A stretch of DNA of 20,160 bases from CAYSGX01 sp964518215 (GTDB lineage Bacteria > Bacteroidota > Bacteroidia > Chitinophagales > CAIOSU01), in assembly GCA_964518215.1 (NCBI GenBank), contig CAZFFP010000070.1, positions 1 to 20,160 on the forward strand, given 5' to 3'. The notes beneath the pieces were generated by a model. That model did no database searches and was not told the origin of the DNA. It worked only from the letters and a program-made list of their open reading frames with translations. Shown here in pieces: positions 7,275-15,481 of this stretch; the first letter of the stretch is position 1; every line of letters starts with the position of its first letter. A program made the translations under genes and the position numbers.

Positions 7275-7700
7275 ATGTTCAATTTTGAATTTCTTTTCAT
7301 GGTATGCAATGCCACGATTTTGCCATTTTGGGTAATGCTCATTTTTATTCCCAACCATACCATTACCAAATGGTTTTGCCGCACTTATTTTTTACAACTC
7401 ACACTTGCGCTGATTTATGCTTTTCTCATCATTCAAAGTATCGGGCAAGGTAATGGAGGATTCGGCTCTTTGAAAGAATTGCATCTGCTTTTTGAATCAG
7501 ATGGCGCATTGCTTGCCGGTTGGATTCATTATCTGGTATTCGATTCGTTTGTAGGCATGTGGATGGTGCGCGATGCACAAAAACGAAACATTCCGCATTT
7601 GCGAATCATTGCACCTTTGGTGTTTACTTTATTGATGGGACCTATAGGTTTGTTGCTGTATATCGCTTATCGCCACGTGAAAACAGGCGTTTCAGAATAA
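7275..7700 (+). CDS. ABA4-like (DUF4281) integral membrane protein
   Basis: A 141-residue protein with about four hydrophobic helices. The C-terminal half, GWIHYLVFDSFVGMWMVRDAQ followed by LRIIAPLVFTLLMGPIGLLLYIAYR, is characteristic of the ABA4-like family (DUF4281), named after a plant protein required for neoxanthin formation. Bacterial members are mostly uncharacterised; a carotenoid-related role is a family-level suggestion only. The frame is open to a TTG at 7233, but I choose the ATG at 7275 (MFNFEFLFMV); an ATG at 7299 is possible. It lies 54 bases after the BatD-like gene and 8 bases before the GH36 gene, so it is likely co-transcribed, although no functional link is evident. Confidence 0.8.
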   Translation: MFNFEFLFMVCNATILPFWVMLIFIPNHTITKWFCRTYFLQLTLALIYAFLIIQSIGQGNGGFGSLKELHLLFESDGALLAGWIHYLVFDSFVGMWMVRDAQKRNIPHLRIIAPLVFTLLMGPIGLLLYIAYRHVKTGVSE

Positions 7701-7708
7701 TACATTTT

Positions 7709-9550
7709 ATGCAAATTGTTACTTGGATTTTGTTGCTGGTTTGTTTCGGGTTTTCTGCGGAAAAAATTTTCGCTCAACAAATTTCATATCACACATTGCA
7801 TATTGAATACTTGTCAGAAAATAAAAACAAGACTCTCATTCAAATACCTTTCGGAAAAAATTTCGATAACGATGCGCTGAGTATTTTTTTTCATCAAAAA
7901 AACGAAGCGCATCCACTGGCGCATTATAAAATTGAATTGCAAACACGAAAAGATATTTCTTTGCTGAATGCGCATGTGGAAGCAAGCATTGACACCTCGC
8001 AATATCTCACTTATTTCTGCAACGGCTTTCAAAGCTGGACTACTTCCAAAGAATTTTTCCCCGATGAAAAAATTAAAAAAGCGGGCGTATTGGCAAAGCT
8101 CATTGCCAAATATTATGGCGATTACAGTTACTTCAAATACAAAGCTCGCCAGGGCAATCTGCACAGTTGGACTTATACTTTTTTGCGCAACAAAGCTCAA
8201 ACCGAAATCACTTTGCTGGCATCGGTGGCGGAGTTTTCGGGCTTTACCATTTTCAGTTACCAATTAAAAAAATCAAAACTTAAAATCATTAAAGAATTGA
8301 ATGGTTTGCAACTGCCCGCAAATATTAATTTCAATTTGTTGGAATGGACAGAAGGCAGCGGCAATGAATACGATTTGTTTCAACAGTATGCCGCCATCAA
8401 TTTTCAGAATGTAAAAAACGAAGCAACCAAAAAAGGCTTCGACATTAAAGCATCCGATGCTCAACCGCAAGCCGGATGGACTAGTTGGTATCACTACTAC
8501 CGCGATATTGCTGCTGATACTATTCTGAAAAATCTATACGCCTTTGATCAGCAAAACATTCCTATAACGATGTTTCAAATTGATGACGGCTTTCAAAAAT
8601 CTATTGGCGAATGGACACAAACCAATGCTCGTTTTCCGCAGGGAATGAAAATGATTGCCGACAGTATTCATGCAAAAAACTTCAAGGCAGGCTTGTGGTT
8701 AGCGCCTTACATAGTGGAGAAAAAATCGGCACTGCGCGAAACACATCCCGACTGGCTGCTGAAAAACAAGAAGGGTAAACCGATTAAAGCTGGCTTCAAT
8801 CCTTTGTGGAGCGGTTGGTATTATCCGCTCAATATTTATAATAAGGAAGTGCAGCAATATTTGAAAAATACTTTCGACACCGTGTTGAATGTGCAAGGAT
8901 ATGACTTGGTGAAACTCGATTTTTTATTTGCCGCATGTATTCATCCGCCACAAAACAAAACCCGTGGCGAAACCATGTTCGATGCCATGTTGCTGCTGCG
9001 CGAATGGTGTGGCGATAAATATATTCTCGGTTGCGGTGTTCCGCTCGGCACGGCATTTCATTTAACAGATTATTGCAGAGTGAGCAGCGATATTCATCAG
9101 AAATGGGAACAGCGTTTTTTGAAAATGCAGCACATGCGCGAACGACTTTCGGTATGGAACACCATCACTACCAATATTGGCAGAAGACACCTCAACGGCA
9201 ATATGTTTTGGAACGACCCCGATGTGTTTGTGCTGCGAGATGAAAAAACAAAATTGCGCTGGAACGAAAAAGAAATTTTGTTTCAGACGAATAATATTTT
9301 CGGCTCATTAGTTTTTACTTCAGACTACATTAATCATTACAATGAAAAAGCCATGCAATTGTATCAGAGCAAATTGCCTTTTCAATATGAATCGAATCAA
9401 CAAGTGAAAATTCTGGGTAAAAATTTTTACGAAGTGCGCCACCGCGAAGGCATTTCACTATTGAATGTTTCGGAGAACAATCATTCATATAAAACTCATC
9501 AAAACTCTTTGCTTCCGGTGAGTAAAAGAAGTTTTGTAAAAGCGGAATAA
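7709..9550 (+). CDS. Exported GH36-type alpha-galactosidase (melibiase)
   Basis: A 613-residue glycoside hydrolase with a signal peptide (MQIVTWILLLVCFGFSAEKIFAQ) and a clan GH-D barrel starting near QAGWTSWYHYYRD (about 253). It then shows FQIDDGFQ (about 290), WLAPY, and the nucleophile motif VKLDF with Asp404. The candidate acid/base Asp461 lies in CRVSSDI, 57 residues later, close to the spacing in characterised GH36 enzymes. It would hydrolyse alpha-galactosides in the periplasm or outside the cell. The ATG at 7709 is chosen because the upstream open frame overlaps the ABA4-like gene and the signal peptide begins here. No SusC/SusD or other saccharide genes are nearby, so this is not a classical polysaccharide utilisation locus. 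Substrate specificity is not certain. Confidence 0.88.
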   Translation: MQIVTWILLLVCFGFSAEKIFAQQISYHTLHIEYLSENKNKTLIQIPFGKNFDNDALSIFFHQKNEAHPLAHYKIELQTRKDISLLNAHVEASIDTSQYLTYFCNGFQSWTTSKEFFPDEKIKKAGVLAKLIAKYYGDYSYFKYKARQGNLHSWTYTFLRNKAQTEITLLASVAEFSGFTIFSYQLKKSKLKIIKELNGLQLPANINFNLLEWTEGSGNEYDLFQQYAAINFQNVKNEATKKGFDIKASDAQPQAGWTSWYHYYRDIAADTILKNLYAFDQQNIPITMFQIDDGFQKSIGEWTQTNARFPQGMKMIADSIHAKNFKAGLWLAPYIVEKKSALRETHPDWLLKNKKGKPIKAGFNPLWSGWYYPLNIYNKEVQQYLKNTFDTVLNVQGYDLVKLDFLFAACIHPPQNKTRGETMFDAMLLLREWCGDKYILGCGVPLGTAFHLTDYCRVSSDIHQKWEQRFLKMQHMRERLSVWNTITTNIGRRHLNGNMFWNDPDVFVLRDEKTKLRWNEKEILFQTNNIFGSLVFTSDYINHYNEKAMQLYQSKLPFQYESNQQVKILGKNFYEVRHREGISLLNVSENNHSYKTHQNSLLPVSKRSFVKAE

Positions 9551-9551
9551 T

Positions 9552-11105
9552 TCATTTCACTACACACATGGAAGCACATAACTCTCCATCCATAGCTGCC
9601 GACACAATACCCCCTGCATAACCCGCGCCTTCGCCACAGGGAAATAAATTTTTGATTTGTGGATGCTGTAAAGTGTGTTTGTCGCGGGGTATGCGCACAG
9701 GCGATGAGGTGCGCGATTCGGGAGCTACCAGTACCGCTTCTTCGGTAAAATATCCATTCATTTTTTTTCCGAAACCAATCAAACCTTCTTTGAGTGCAGC
9801 GCTTACTTGTGGCGGCAACACCTCCCATAAATTCACCGAAGCTACTCCCGGATAATAAGAAGTTTCGGGAAGCGTATCGGAAATTTTTTGCTTAACGAAA
9901 TCGGTCATGCGTTGTGCAGGCGCACTGAGGTTGCTGCCTCCGGCAACAAATGCTTTTTGTTCGGTTTCTTGCTGAAAGTGCATGGCTGCAAGGCTGCCGT
10001 GCTTTTGAAAAGGAAGGAAATCTTTTACATCTACACTCACCACAATTCCTGAATTTGCAAACGGATTATTTCTTTTAGAAGGTGACCAACCATTCACTAC
10101 AATTTCGTTCGGATGAGTCATGGCGGGAGCAATAATGCCGCCCGGACACATGCAAAAGGAAAATACGCCTCTGCCCTCGTGCTGATGCACCAGATTATAA
10201 GATGCCGGTGGTAAATAATAGCCGCGAGAATCGCAATGATATTGAATGGAATCTATTAAAGTTTGCGAATGCTCAATGCGCACTCCAAGCGCAAACGGTT
10301 TTGCTTCGATGGCAATTTTTTGTTCGTGCAGCATGGTGAAAATATCGCGTGCCGAATGCCCTGTGGCAACAATCACCGCATCGGCTTTTATTTTTTCGCC
10401 CGATAATAATTTCACACCCCTACACGTATCATTATCAATGATGAGTCGAGTTACTTTGCTGTTGAAATGAAATTCGCCTCCGTGTTGCAAAATGGTTTCG
10501 CGCATTCGGGTTATTATCTGCGGAAGTTTATTGGTTCCTATGTGCGGATGTGCTTCATATAAAATACGCTCATCGGCACCGTGCATCACAAAAAGTTGAA
10601 GTATCCGCTCAATATCGCCCCGCTTGGAAGAGCGGGTATAAAGTTTTCCATCGGAAAAAGTGCCGGCTCCGCCTTCGCCAAAACAATAATTGCTTTCGGG
10701 ATTTACCCTGCGCTCTTTCATGAGCAATGCCAAATCTCTTCTGCGCTCTTTCACATCTTTTCCCCGTTCGAGAATCATGGGTTTTTTGCCCGCTTCAATC
10801 AGCTTCAGGGCGGCAAAAATTCCGGCAGGTCCTGCTCCGACTATAATGACGGGTGAAGCGTTACTTACATTTTTAAACGAAAACTGAATGTCTGAGGCGC
10901 GAGGCAGAAAAGGCTCGTTGACAAAAACTTCAGCAGTAATTTGAAAAAATATTTTTTTGCCCCGTGCATCTAAAGATTGCCTCAAACGCCTGATTCCGGT
11001 AATTTCTTTTCTTGAAATATCGAGTTGCATTGCGGCATGTTGCATCAACGCTTCATCGCTGTGTGCCGTCATGGGCGGCACGCGCAGTTCTGTTTTTTGT
11101 ATCAT
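9552..11105 (-). CDS. FAD-dependent oxidoreductase of the COG2509 type
   Basis: A 517-residue flavoprotein. An N-terminal domain of about 80 residues precedes the dinucleotide-binding motif IIVGAGPAGIFAALK (GAGPAG at 90-95). The family hallmark NYCFGEGGAGTFSDGKLYTR follows at about 139-158, and the C-terminus has FPCGEGAGYAGGIVSAAMDG, which closes the FAD site. Members are annotated only as uncharacterised FAD-dependent dehydrogenases; the substrate is unknown. The open frame continues 37 codons upstream through a 34-bp palindrome, giving an unconvincing peptide, so I start at the ATG at 11103-11105 (MIQKTELRVPP). A TAGCTTTG -7 box lies 35 bases upstream. The stop is one base from that of the convergent GH36 gene, so the 3' ends of the two transcripts must overlap. 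Confidence 0.9.
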   Translation of the reverse strand: MIQKTELRVPPMTAHSDEALMQHAAMQLDISRKEITGIRRLRQSLDARGKKIFFQITAEVFVNEPFLPRASDIQFSFKNVSNASPVIIVGAGPAGIFAALKLIEAGKKPMILERGKDVKERRRDLALLMKERRVNPESNYCFGEGGAGTFSDGKLYTRSSKRGDIERILQLFVMHGADERILYEAHPHIGTNKLPQIITRMRETILQHGGEFHFNSKVTRLIIDNDTCRGVKLLSGEKIKADAVIVATGHSARDIFTMLHEQKIAIEAKPFALGVRIEHSQTLIDSIQYHCDSRGYYLPPASYNLVHQHEGRGVFSFCMCPGGIIAPAMTHPNEIVVNGWSPSKRNNPFANSGIVVSVDVKDFLPFQKHGSLAAMHFQQETEQKAFVAGGSNLSAPAQRMTDFVKQKISDTLPETSYYPGVASVNLWEVLPPQVSAALKEGLIGFGKKMNGYFTEEAVLVAPESRTSSPVRIPRDKHTLQHPQIKNLFPCGEGAGYAGGIVSAAMDGELCASMCVVK

Positions 11106-11140
11106 GGTTGTCAGGTTTTTATCCTGAAAGAAATATGCGG

Positions 11141-11148
11141 CAAAGCTA
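11141..11148 (-). promoter_or_regulatory. Putative promoter -7 box of the COG2509 oxidoreductase gene
   Basis: Minus-strand TAGCTTTG followed by C matches TAnnTTTG exactly and predicts a leader of about 30 bases. The usual -33 position falls inside the 34-bp palindrome at 11162-11195, and no TTG is seen there. Confidence 0.4.
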
Positions 11149-11161
11149 ATAACTCGCGCTC

Positions 11162-11195
11162 GATATAGCCCACGGTTTAAACCGTGGGCTATATC
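11162..11195. repeat. Perfect 34-bp palindrome
   Basis: gatatagcccacggttt (11162-11178) is followed directly by its exact reverse complement (11179-11195), with no spacer. It lies immediately upstream of the oxidoreductase -7 box. Similar ccacggtttaaaccgtgg-type palindromes are dispersed in Bacteroidota genomes, so it is probably a REP-like element rather than an operator. No transposase is adjacent. Confidence 0.8.
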
Positions 11196-11411
11196 AAGCG
11201 ATATAACAACAAACAATTAATCTAATATGGGTTTATTTCAGTAAAGAGTTTTATAACCTGAAAAAATTAACTGACTAATGAAATGCAAAAATCAATTATT
11301 CAATTTGGTCTAAATACTTTAGCTGACTATTCTTAAAATCGATTCCGAAAAAGATCCTGACCGAAATTGAGCACAAATAGTATTTTACCAACAATTAATT
11401 TGTTTAATATT

Positions 11412-11444
11412 ATTGTATGCACCAATAAAGAAACTTTACTTTTG
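11412..11444 (+). promoter_or_regulatory. Putative promoter of the adhesin gene
   Basis: TACTTTTG at 11437-11444 is an exact TAnnTTTG -7 box followed by C. ATTG at 11412-11415 lies 21 bases upstream and could serve as the -33 TTG element. The predicted leader is about 38 bases, ending at the ATG at 11489. Confidence 0.45.
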
Positions 11445-11488
11445 CAATCAAATCAGTAAATTCGACCACATAAAACTAAAACCCAATC

Positions 11489-14400
11489 ATGAACAAAATC
11501 TTTACTTGTCTGGCACTTGCAATAACCATGTTTTGCACCGGACTTCAGGCACAAACTGTTACAGACACCATCACTTATCCGTTTGATAATGCATTGGGTC
11601 TTGCAGTTGCGAACTCAAGCGTCATTTTAACCGATGTTGGTCAATATTTTTCGGTGAGCGGAACCGTGCAAGTAACCGGAGTGCAAATAGCTTTCGGAGC
11701 CAAACGTCAGGTTTCAACTTCGGATATTTACAACATCAGGTTGTTCAATGTAGGAGCCGACAGCCTGCCCACAGGTGCTGCTTTGGCTACAACCACATAT
11801 ACAACTTCTGCAGTTGACACACAGTTAATTCTGAATACCTATTATTTCACGAATCCTGTGTCGGTTACCAATGCGTTTGCCATTGCGGTGGAAATTGCCG
11901 CCACAAACAAAAACGACACGAATATGGTTGTTAATTCTACCAATGGAAGCGGATTAGGACTTAGAAGGTCTTTAGTAAGAACCAACGCCAATAGTGGTGT
12001 TTGGGGAACATTTGTCAATAGGTGGCTAAAGGCAAATGATGCTTTATTTTATCCTGGCACTCAGGACGATTTTGATGCCGATTTTATCATCTTGCCGATT
12101 TATCAGTTCCAACAAGGTGGTGGCACTCCTACCTGCACCACTCTCAGAAACTACAATCCTGCTACTCACACACCTTCATTATATTCTGACCCTACAAGTT
12201 TTGACGGATACGTTTCGGGTCACAACGAGTTTGGAGATATAGCAAAAGTTGAATTTTTCTCCAATCCTTATGGAACTGCTGATTTAACACAAGCAACGCT
12301 TTATTTCGGAATAGCCAAAGGAACCGGAAATGTTCAGGTAAGAGTTTGGAACAATAATGGTGCAGCAGGCGCTCCGGGCACTGTTCTCTCTTCACAAACA
12401 GTTGCTATTTCTTCGCTTCCGGTATTCCCTAACCCCTATGTAGTTAATTTCGCCACTCCTGTCTCTGTTGGTTCAGGTTTTTATGTTGGCATACAATTTA
12501 CTTATGCTTCGGGCGATACAGTGGCTTTAGTAACCAATGCTGATGGGCAAACCATTCCCGGACGCGGATGGGAATTATGGGGACCACCCGTTAATGGATG
12601 GGTGGATTATTTTGACGGATGGGGATTAGAGCTTACTCATTGGATGGATGCGCAAGTATGCACTACAGCCGCAGGTTGCCCTACCATTACTCTCAACACT
12701 ACCAACAATACACCTAACTCTTCTTGCGGCACACCCAACGGAGCATTCACGGTGTCTGCGAGCGCAGGTGCTTCGCCATATACTTATGCCATTACCGGTT
12801 CGTCTAATCAAACCGGCACTTTCACCGGGCTTGCGGCAGGAGGTTATACAGTTACCGTAACCGATAATAACAGTTGCACCGCTACTACTTCGGTTACCAT
12901 TACCAACAATCTTCCGAATATTTCTGTTACCACAACCAATATTACTCCTAATTCTGATTGTGATACGCCAAACGGCTCTGTTACACTGAACGCCTCCGGA
13001 GGCACCATTCCATACCAGTACAGTATTAACGGAACTAATTTTCAGGCAAGTGCTACCTTTGGCGGACTAGCAGGTTCTTATACATTTACTGCAAGAGATG
13101 CAACGGGATGCATCGGTACTATTAATATTATTGTGCCAAGCAGCAACACTAATATAACGGTAGCTCAGGTTGGCAGTTCTACTACCAATACTTCCTGCGC
13201 TACACCCAACGGAGGTTTTACAGTTGCCGCTTCCGGTGCAATAGCACCTTACACATACATATTAGTTAGCCCCAATATTGTGAATCAGGATGGCATTTTC
13301 ACCGGGCTTGCCGGTGGACAATATGCCGTTCAAGCGTTGAGCAGTAATGGATGTACCGCAACCATTAACGTTACGGTCCCTACCACTACTCCTGCTATTA
13401 CAGTTACGGTTCAAGGTTCAGTAGCAGCTAATACTTCTTGCTCTGCGCCCTACAACGGTGGATTTACCGTAAGTGCCAGCGGAGGAGTAAGTCCCTACAG
13501 CTATTCGTTTAACGGGACCACTAATACTACCGGAGCATTTTCAGGATTGGAGCCGGGTACACATATTGTTACGGCTACCGACAATAATGGCTGTACCGGA
13601 ACTTTGTCGGTGGTGGTGCCCAATAATGCTCTGACTCTGAACATTAATGTTGCAGTCCAGCCCAATACCAATTGTCAACTGCCCAACAACGGCTCTGTAA
13701 CGGTTCAGGTTACTAACGGAAGTGCTCCATATACCTTTACTTATCAGGGACAAACATTGCCGTTGCCTTCTAACCCATACACTTTGACAGGGCTTGCTCC
13801 CGGCACCTATAATGTTACCATTACAGACAATAACGGCTGCACCGGAACTGTTTCGGCAACCGTAAATAATAATCCTTTAGTTGTGACCATGAATACGGTT
13901 ACCAATAATCCGAACACTTCCTGCACCGGCTCTAACGGCAGTTTTGCAGTTACCGCTGCTAACGGGGCATCGCCTTATACTTATGCCGCAGCAGGCACAT
14001 CCAATCAATCGGGTTCGTTTACCGGACTTGCATCCAACAGCTATACTGTAAATGTTACCGATGCCAATGGTTGCACTGGAACCACTTCGATAGCTGTTGG
14101 CAATAACCCGCCCACTATTGCTATTCAGGTTACGAATAATACGCCCAGCAATTCTTGTGCGAATCCTAACGGCTCCATTTCGGTTACTGCTTCGGGTGGT
14201 AGTGGTAATTATTCTTACTCTACTGCAGGGCAAACCAACCAAACAGGAACATTCTCACAATTGCCTACAGGGACTTACAGTATTACCGCTACAGATGTGC
14301 CTTCGGGTTGCACCTCAATTACCAGTGTTCAGGTAACCGGACAAAACACTACAGTTAATATCAATCTTCAAAATAGCGCACCTAATACCGCATGTTCGTC

Positions 14401-15319
14401 TCCTTTCAACGGAAGTTTTACAGTGGCAGCTTCGGGTGCTCCTGCTCCTTATTCATTTTCTATTCCTGCCTCTACCAATCAAACAGGAACATTTAATGCG
14501 CTGAATGGAGGAACCTATATAGTAACTGTATCGGCATCGAATGGCTGCACCGGAACACTTTCAGTAAATGTGCAAAATCAGCCTAATACCCTCAGCGTCC
14601 AAACCACTAATAATACACCTAACACTTCCTGTGTCAGTCCTAACGGTTCTTTTACGTTACTGGCTACCGGTGGAGCAACTCCTTATACATACAATATTTC
14701 AGGAAGTTCTAATCAAACCGGAACTTTCAACAACTTGGGCGGTGGCACTTATAACGTTTCTGCTACAGACGCTAACGGTTGTTCGGGAACTGTTTCAGTT
14801 TCCATTAGTAATAGTCAGGGAACGGTTACTTTAACCACTTCTTCTATTAATGCTTCTTCGCAAACAGCTACCGATGGCACTGCTTCGGTTATTGCTTCAG
14901 GCGGAACAGCCCCTTACACTTATAGCTGGAGCAATGGAGCAACTGCCGCCAACAACAGTGGAGTGGCTCCGGGAAGTTACTCGGCAACTGTTACCGATGC
15001 CAATGGTTGTTCTGCAACAACATCTGTAACCGTAGGATTTACAGTGGGTATTGAAGATTTAGCCAACGGGCTGAATTTGGGAGTATTCCCTAATCCTACC
15101 AAAGGAAATGTAAACGTCAGTATTGAACTGCGCGAAAACAGAAATGTTTCTATCGAAGTGTTTAATGTGTTAGGAAAAATTGTTGCTCAGGCTGAGCTTG
15201 GCAATACCAGAAATGCACAACAAACTATTTCTCTTGCAGAATTTTCTGACGGATTATATTTCGTGAAAGTAAATTATGATAATCACATTGCTGTCCGCAG
15301 AATTATGTTGAGCAAATAG
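11489..15319 (+). CDS. Secreted SprB-repeat adhesin-like protein with T9SS C-terminal sorting domain
   Basis: A 1276-residue cell-surface or secreted protein. A signal peptide (MNKIFTCLALAITMFCTGLQAQ) is followed by two related beta-rich modules (about 23-210 and 220-395). Ten SprB-type repeats of about 79 residues follow (398-1183), each with the pattern PNGSFTVxASGGxxPYTYxxxG, then TGTFxGLxxGTYxVTxTDxNGC. The end (about 1185-1276) is a type A T9SS sorting domain: GVFPNPTKGNVNV, then IEVFNVLGKIV, then DGLYFVKVNY and RRIMLSK. The protein is extremely Asn/Thr/Ser-rich and Lys-poor in the repeats. The first nine repeats each have one Cys near the start and one near the end. SprB repeats occur in gliding and surface adhesins; binding target unknown. 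The promoter is just upstream and a strong terminator follows, so it is a single-gene unit. Confidence 0.92.
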   Translation: MNKIFTCLALAITMFCTGLQAQTVTDTITYPFDNALGLAVANSSVILTDVGQYFSVSGTVQVTGVQIAFGAKRQVSTSDIYNIRLFNVGADSLPTGAALATTTYTTSAVDTQLILNTYYFTNPVSVTNAFAIAVEIAATNKNDTNMVVNSTNGSGLGLRRSLVRTNANSGVWGTFVNRWLKANDALFYPGTQDDFDADFIILPIYQFQQGGGTPTCTTLRNYNPATHTPSLYSDPTSFDGYVSGHNEFGDIAKVEFFSNPYGTADLTQATLYFGIAKGTGNVQVRVWNNNGAAGAPGTVLSSQTVAISSLPVFPNPYVVNFATPVSVGSGFYVGIQFTYASGDTVALVTNADGQTIPGRGWELWGPPVNGWVDYFDGWGLELTHWMDAQVCTTAAGCPTITLNTTNNTPNSSCGTPNGAFTVSASAGASPYTYAITGSSNQTGTFTGLAAGGYTVTVTDNNSCTATTSVTITNNLPNISVTTTNITPNSDCDTPNGSVTLNASGGTIPYQYSINGTNFQASATFGGLAGSYTFTARDATGCIGTINIIVPSSNTNITVAQVGSSTTNTSCATPNGGFTVAASGAIAPYTYILVSPNIVNQDGIFTGLAGGQYAVQALSSNGCTATINVTVPTTTPAITVTVQGSVAANTSCSAPYNGGFTVSASGGVSPYSYSFNGTTNTTGAFSGLEPGTHIVTATDNNGCTGTLSVVVPNNALTLNINVAVQPNTNCQLPNNGSVTVQVTNGSAPYTFTYQGQTLPLPSNPYTLTGLAPGTYNVTITDNNGCTGTVSATVNNNPLVVTMNTVTNNPNTSCTGSNGSFAVTAANGASPYTYAAAGTSNQSGSFTGLASNSYTVNVTDANGCTGTTSIAVGNNPPTIAIQVTNNTPSNSCANPNGSISVTASGGSGNYSYSTAGQTNQTGTFSQLPTGTYSITATDVPSGCTSITSVQVTGQNTTVNINLQNSAPNTACSSPFNGSFTVAASGAPAPYSFSIPASTNQTGTFNALNGGTYIVTVSASNGCTGTLSVNVQNQPNTLSVQTTNNTPNTSCVSPNGSFTLLATGGATPYTYNISGSSNQTGTFNNLGGGTYNVSATDANGCSGTVSVSISNSQGTVTLTTSSINASSQTATDGTASVIASGGTAPYTYSWSNGATAANNSGVAPGSYSATVTDANGCSATTSVTVGFTVGIEDLANGLNLGVFPNPTKGNVNVSIELRENRNVSIEVFNVLGKIVAQAELGNTRNAQQTISLAEFSDGLYFVKVNYDNHIAVRRIMLSK
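12680..15037 (+). repeat. Ten tandem SprB-type coding repeats, about 237 bp each
   Basis: Units begin near 12680, 12911, 13148, 13387, 13627, 13874, 14109, 14345, 14582 and 14816. They are diverged at DNA level, but share short blocks such as aatcaaaccggcactttc-like sequences (for example near 12803 and 14707). Recombination between units could change the repeat number. Confidence 0.85.
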
Positions 15320-15343
15320 TAATTTGAAATTGCCTGTCATTAC

Positions 15344-15376
15344 AATCCCCGTTCAATATTGGACGGGGATTTTTTG
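15344..15376 (+). terminator. Rho-independent terminator after the adhesin gene
   Basis: aatccccgttc (15344-15354) pairs with ggacggggatt (15361-15371), with one G-U pair, around an aatatt loop, followed by a T tract. It lies 25 bases after the adhesin stop codon. Confidence 0.9.
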
Positions 15377-15469
15377 TGATTATTAGTTATTCAATTGTAA
15401 AGCAGTAATGTTTGCTTCATTTTCAACCACTTTCAACGTAAAGTTGTAAAAGTGTTTCCACGAAGGTTA

Positions 15470-15477
15470 TAGTTTTG
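15470..15477 (+). promoter_or_regulatory. Putative -7 box for the DUF2490 operon
   Basis: TAGTTTTG at 15470-15477 matches TAnnTTTG. A gTTG at 15443-15446 lies 23 bases upstream, slightly beyond the usual spacing. The box ends only 4 bases before the ATG at 15482, which predicts a leaderless or near-leaderless mRNA. Confidence 0.4.
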
Positions 15478-15481
15478 TGTC

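Noticed and set aside
11106..11216. N-terminal extension of the COG2509 oxidoreductase
   Set aside because: It is encoded by the 34-bp palindrome and the promoter region; the family N-terminus begins at the ATG at 11105.
11414..11428. The 15-mer tgtatgcaccaataa also occurs at 18251-18265
   Set aside because: In 20 kb of AT-rich sequence, one shared 15-mer can arise by chance; the flanks do not match and the second copy is in a convergent gap with no gene to regulate.
12680..15037. Regular repeats that could suggest a CRISPR array
   Set aside because: They are in-frame protein repeats of about 237 bp with diverged sequence, not short identical repeats with spacers.
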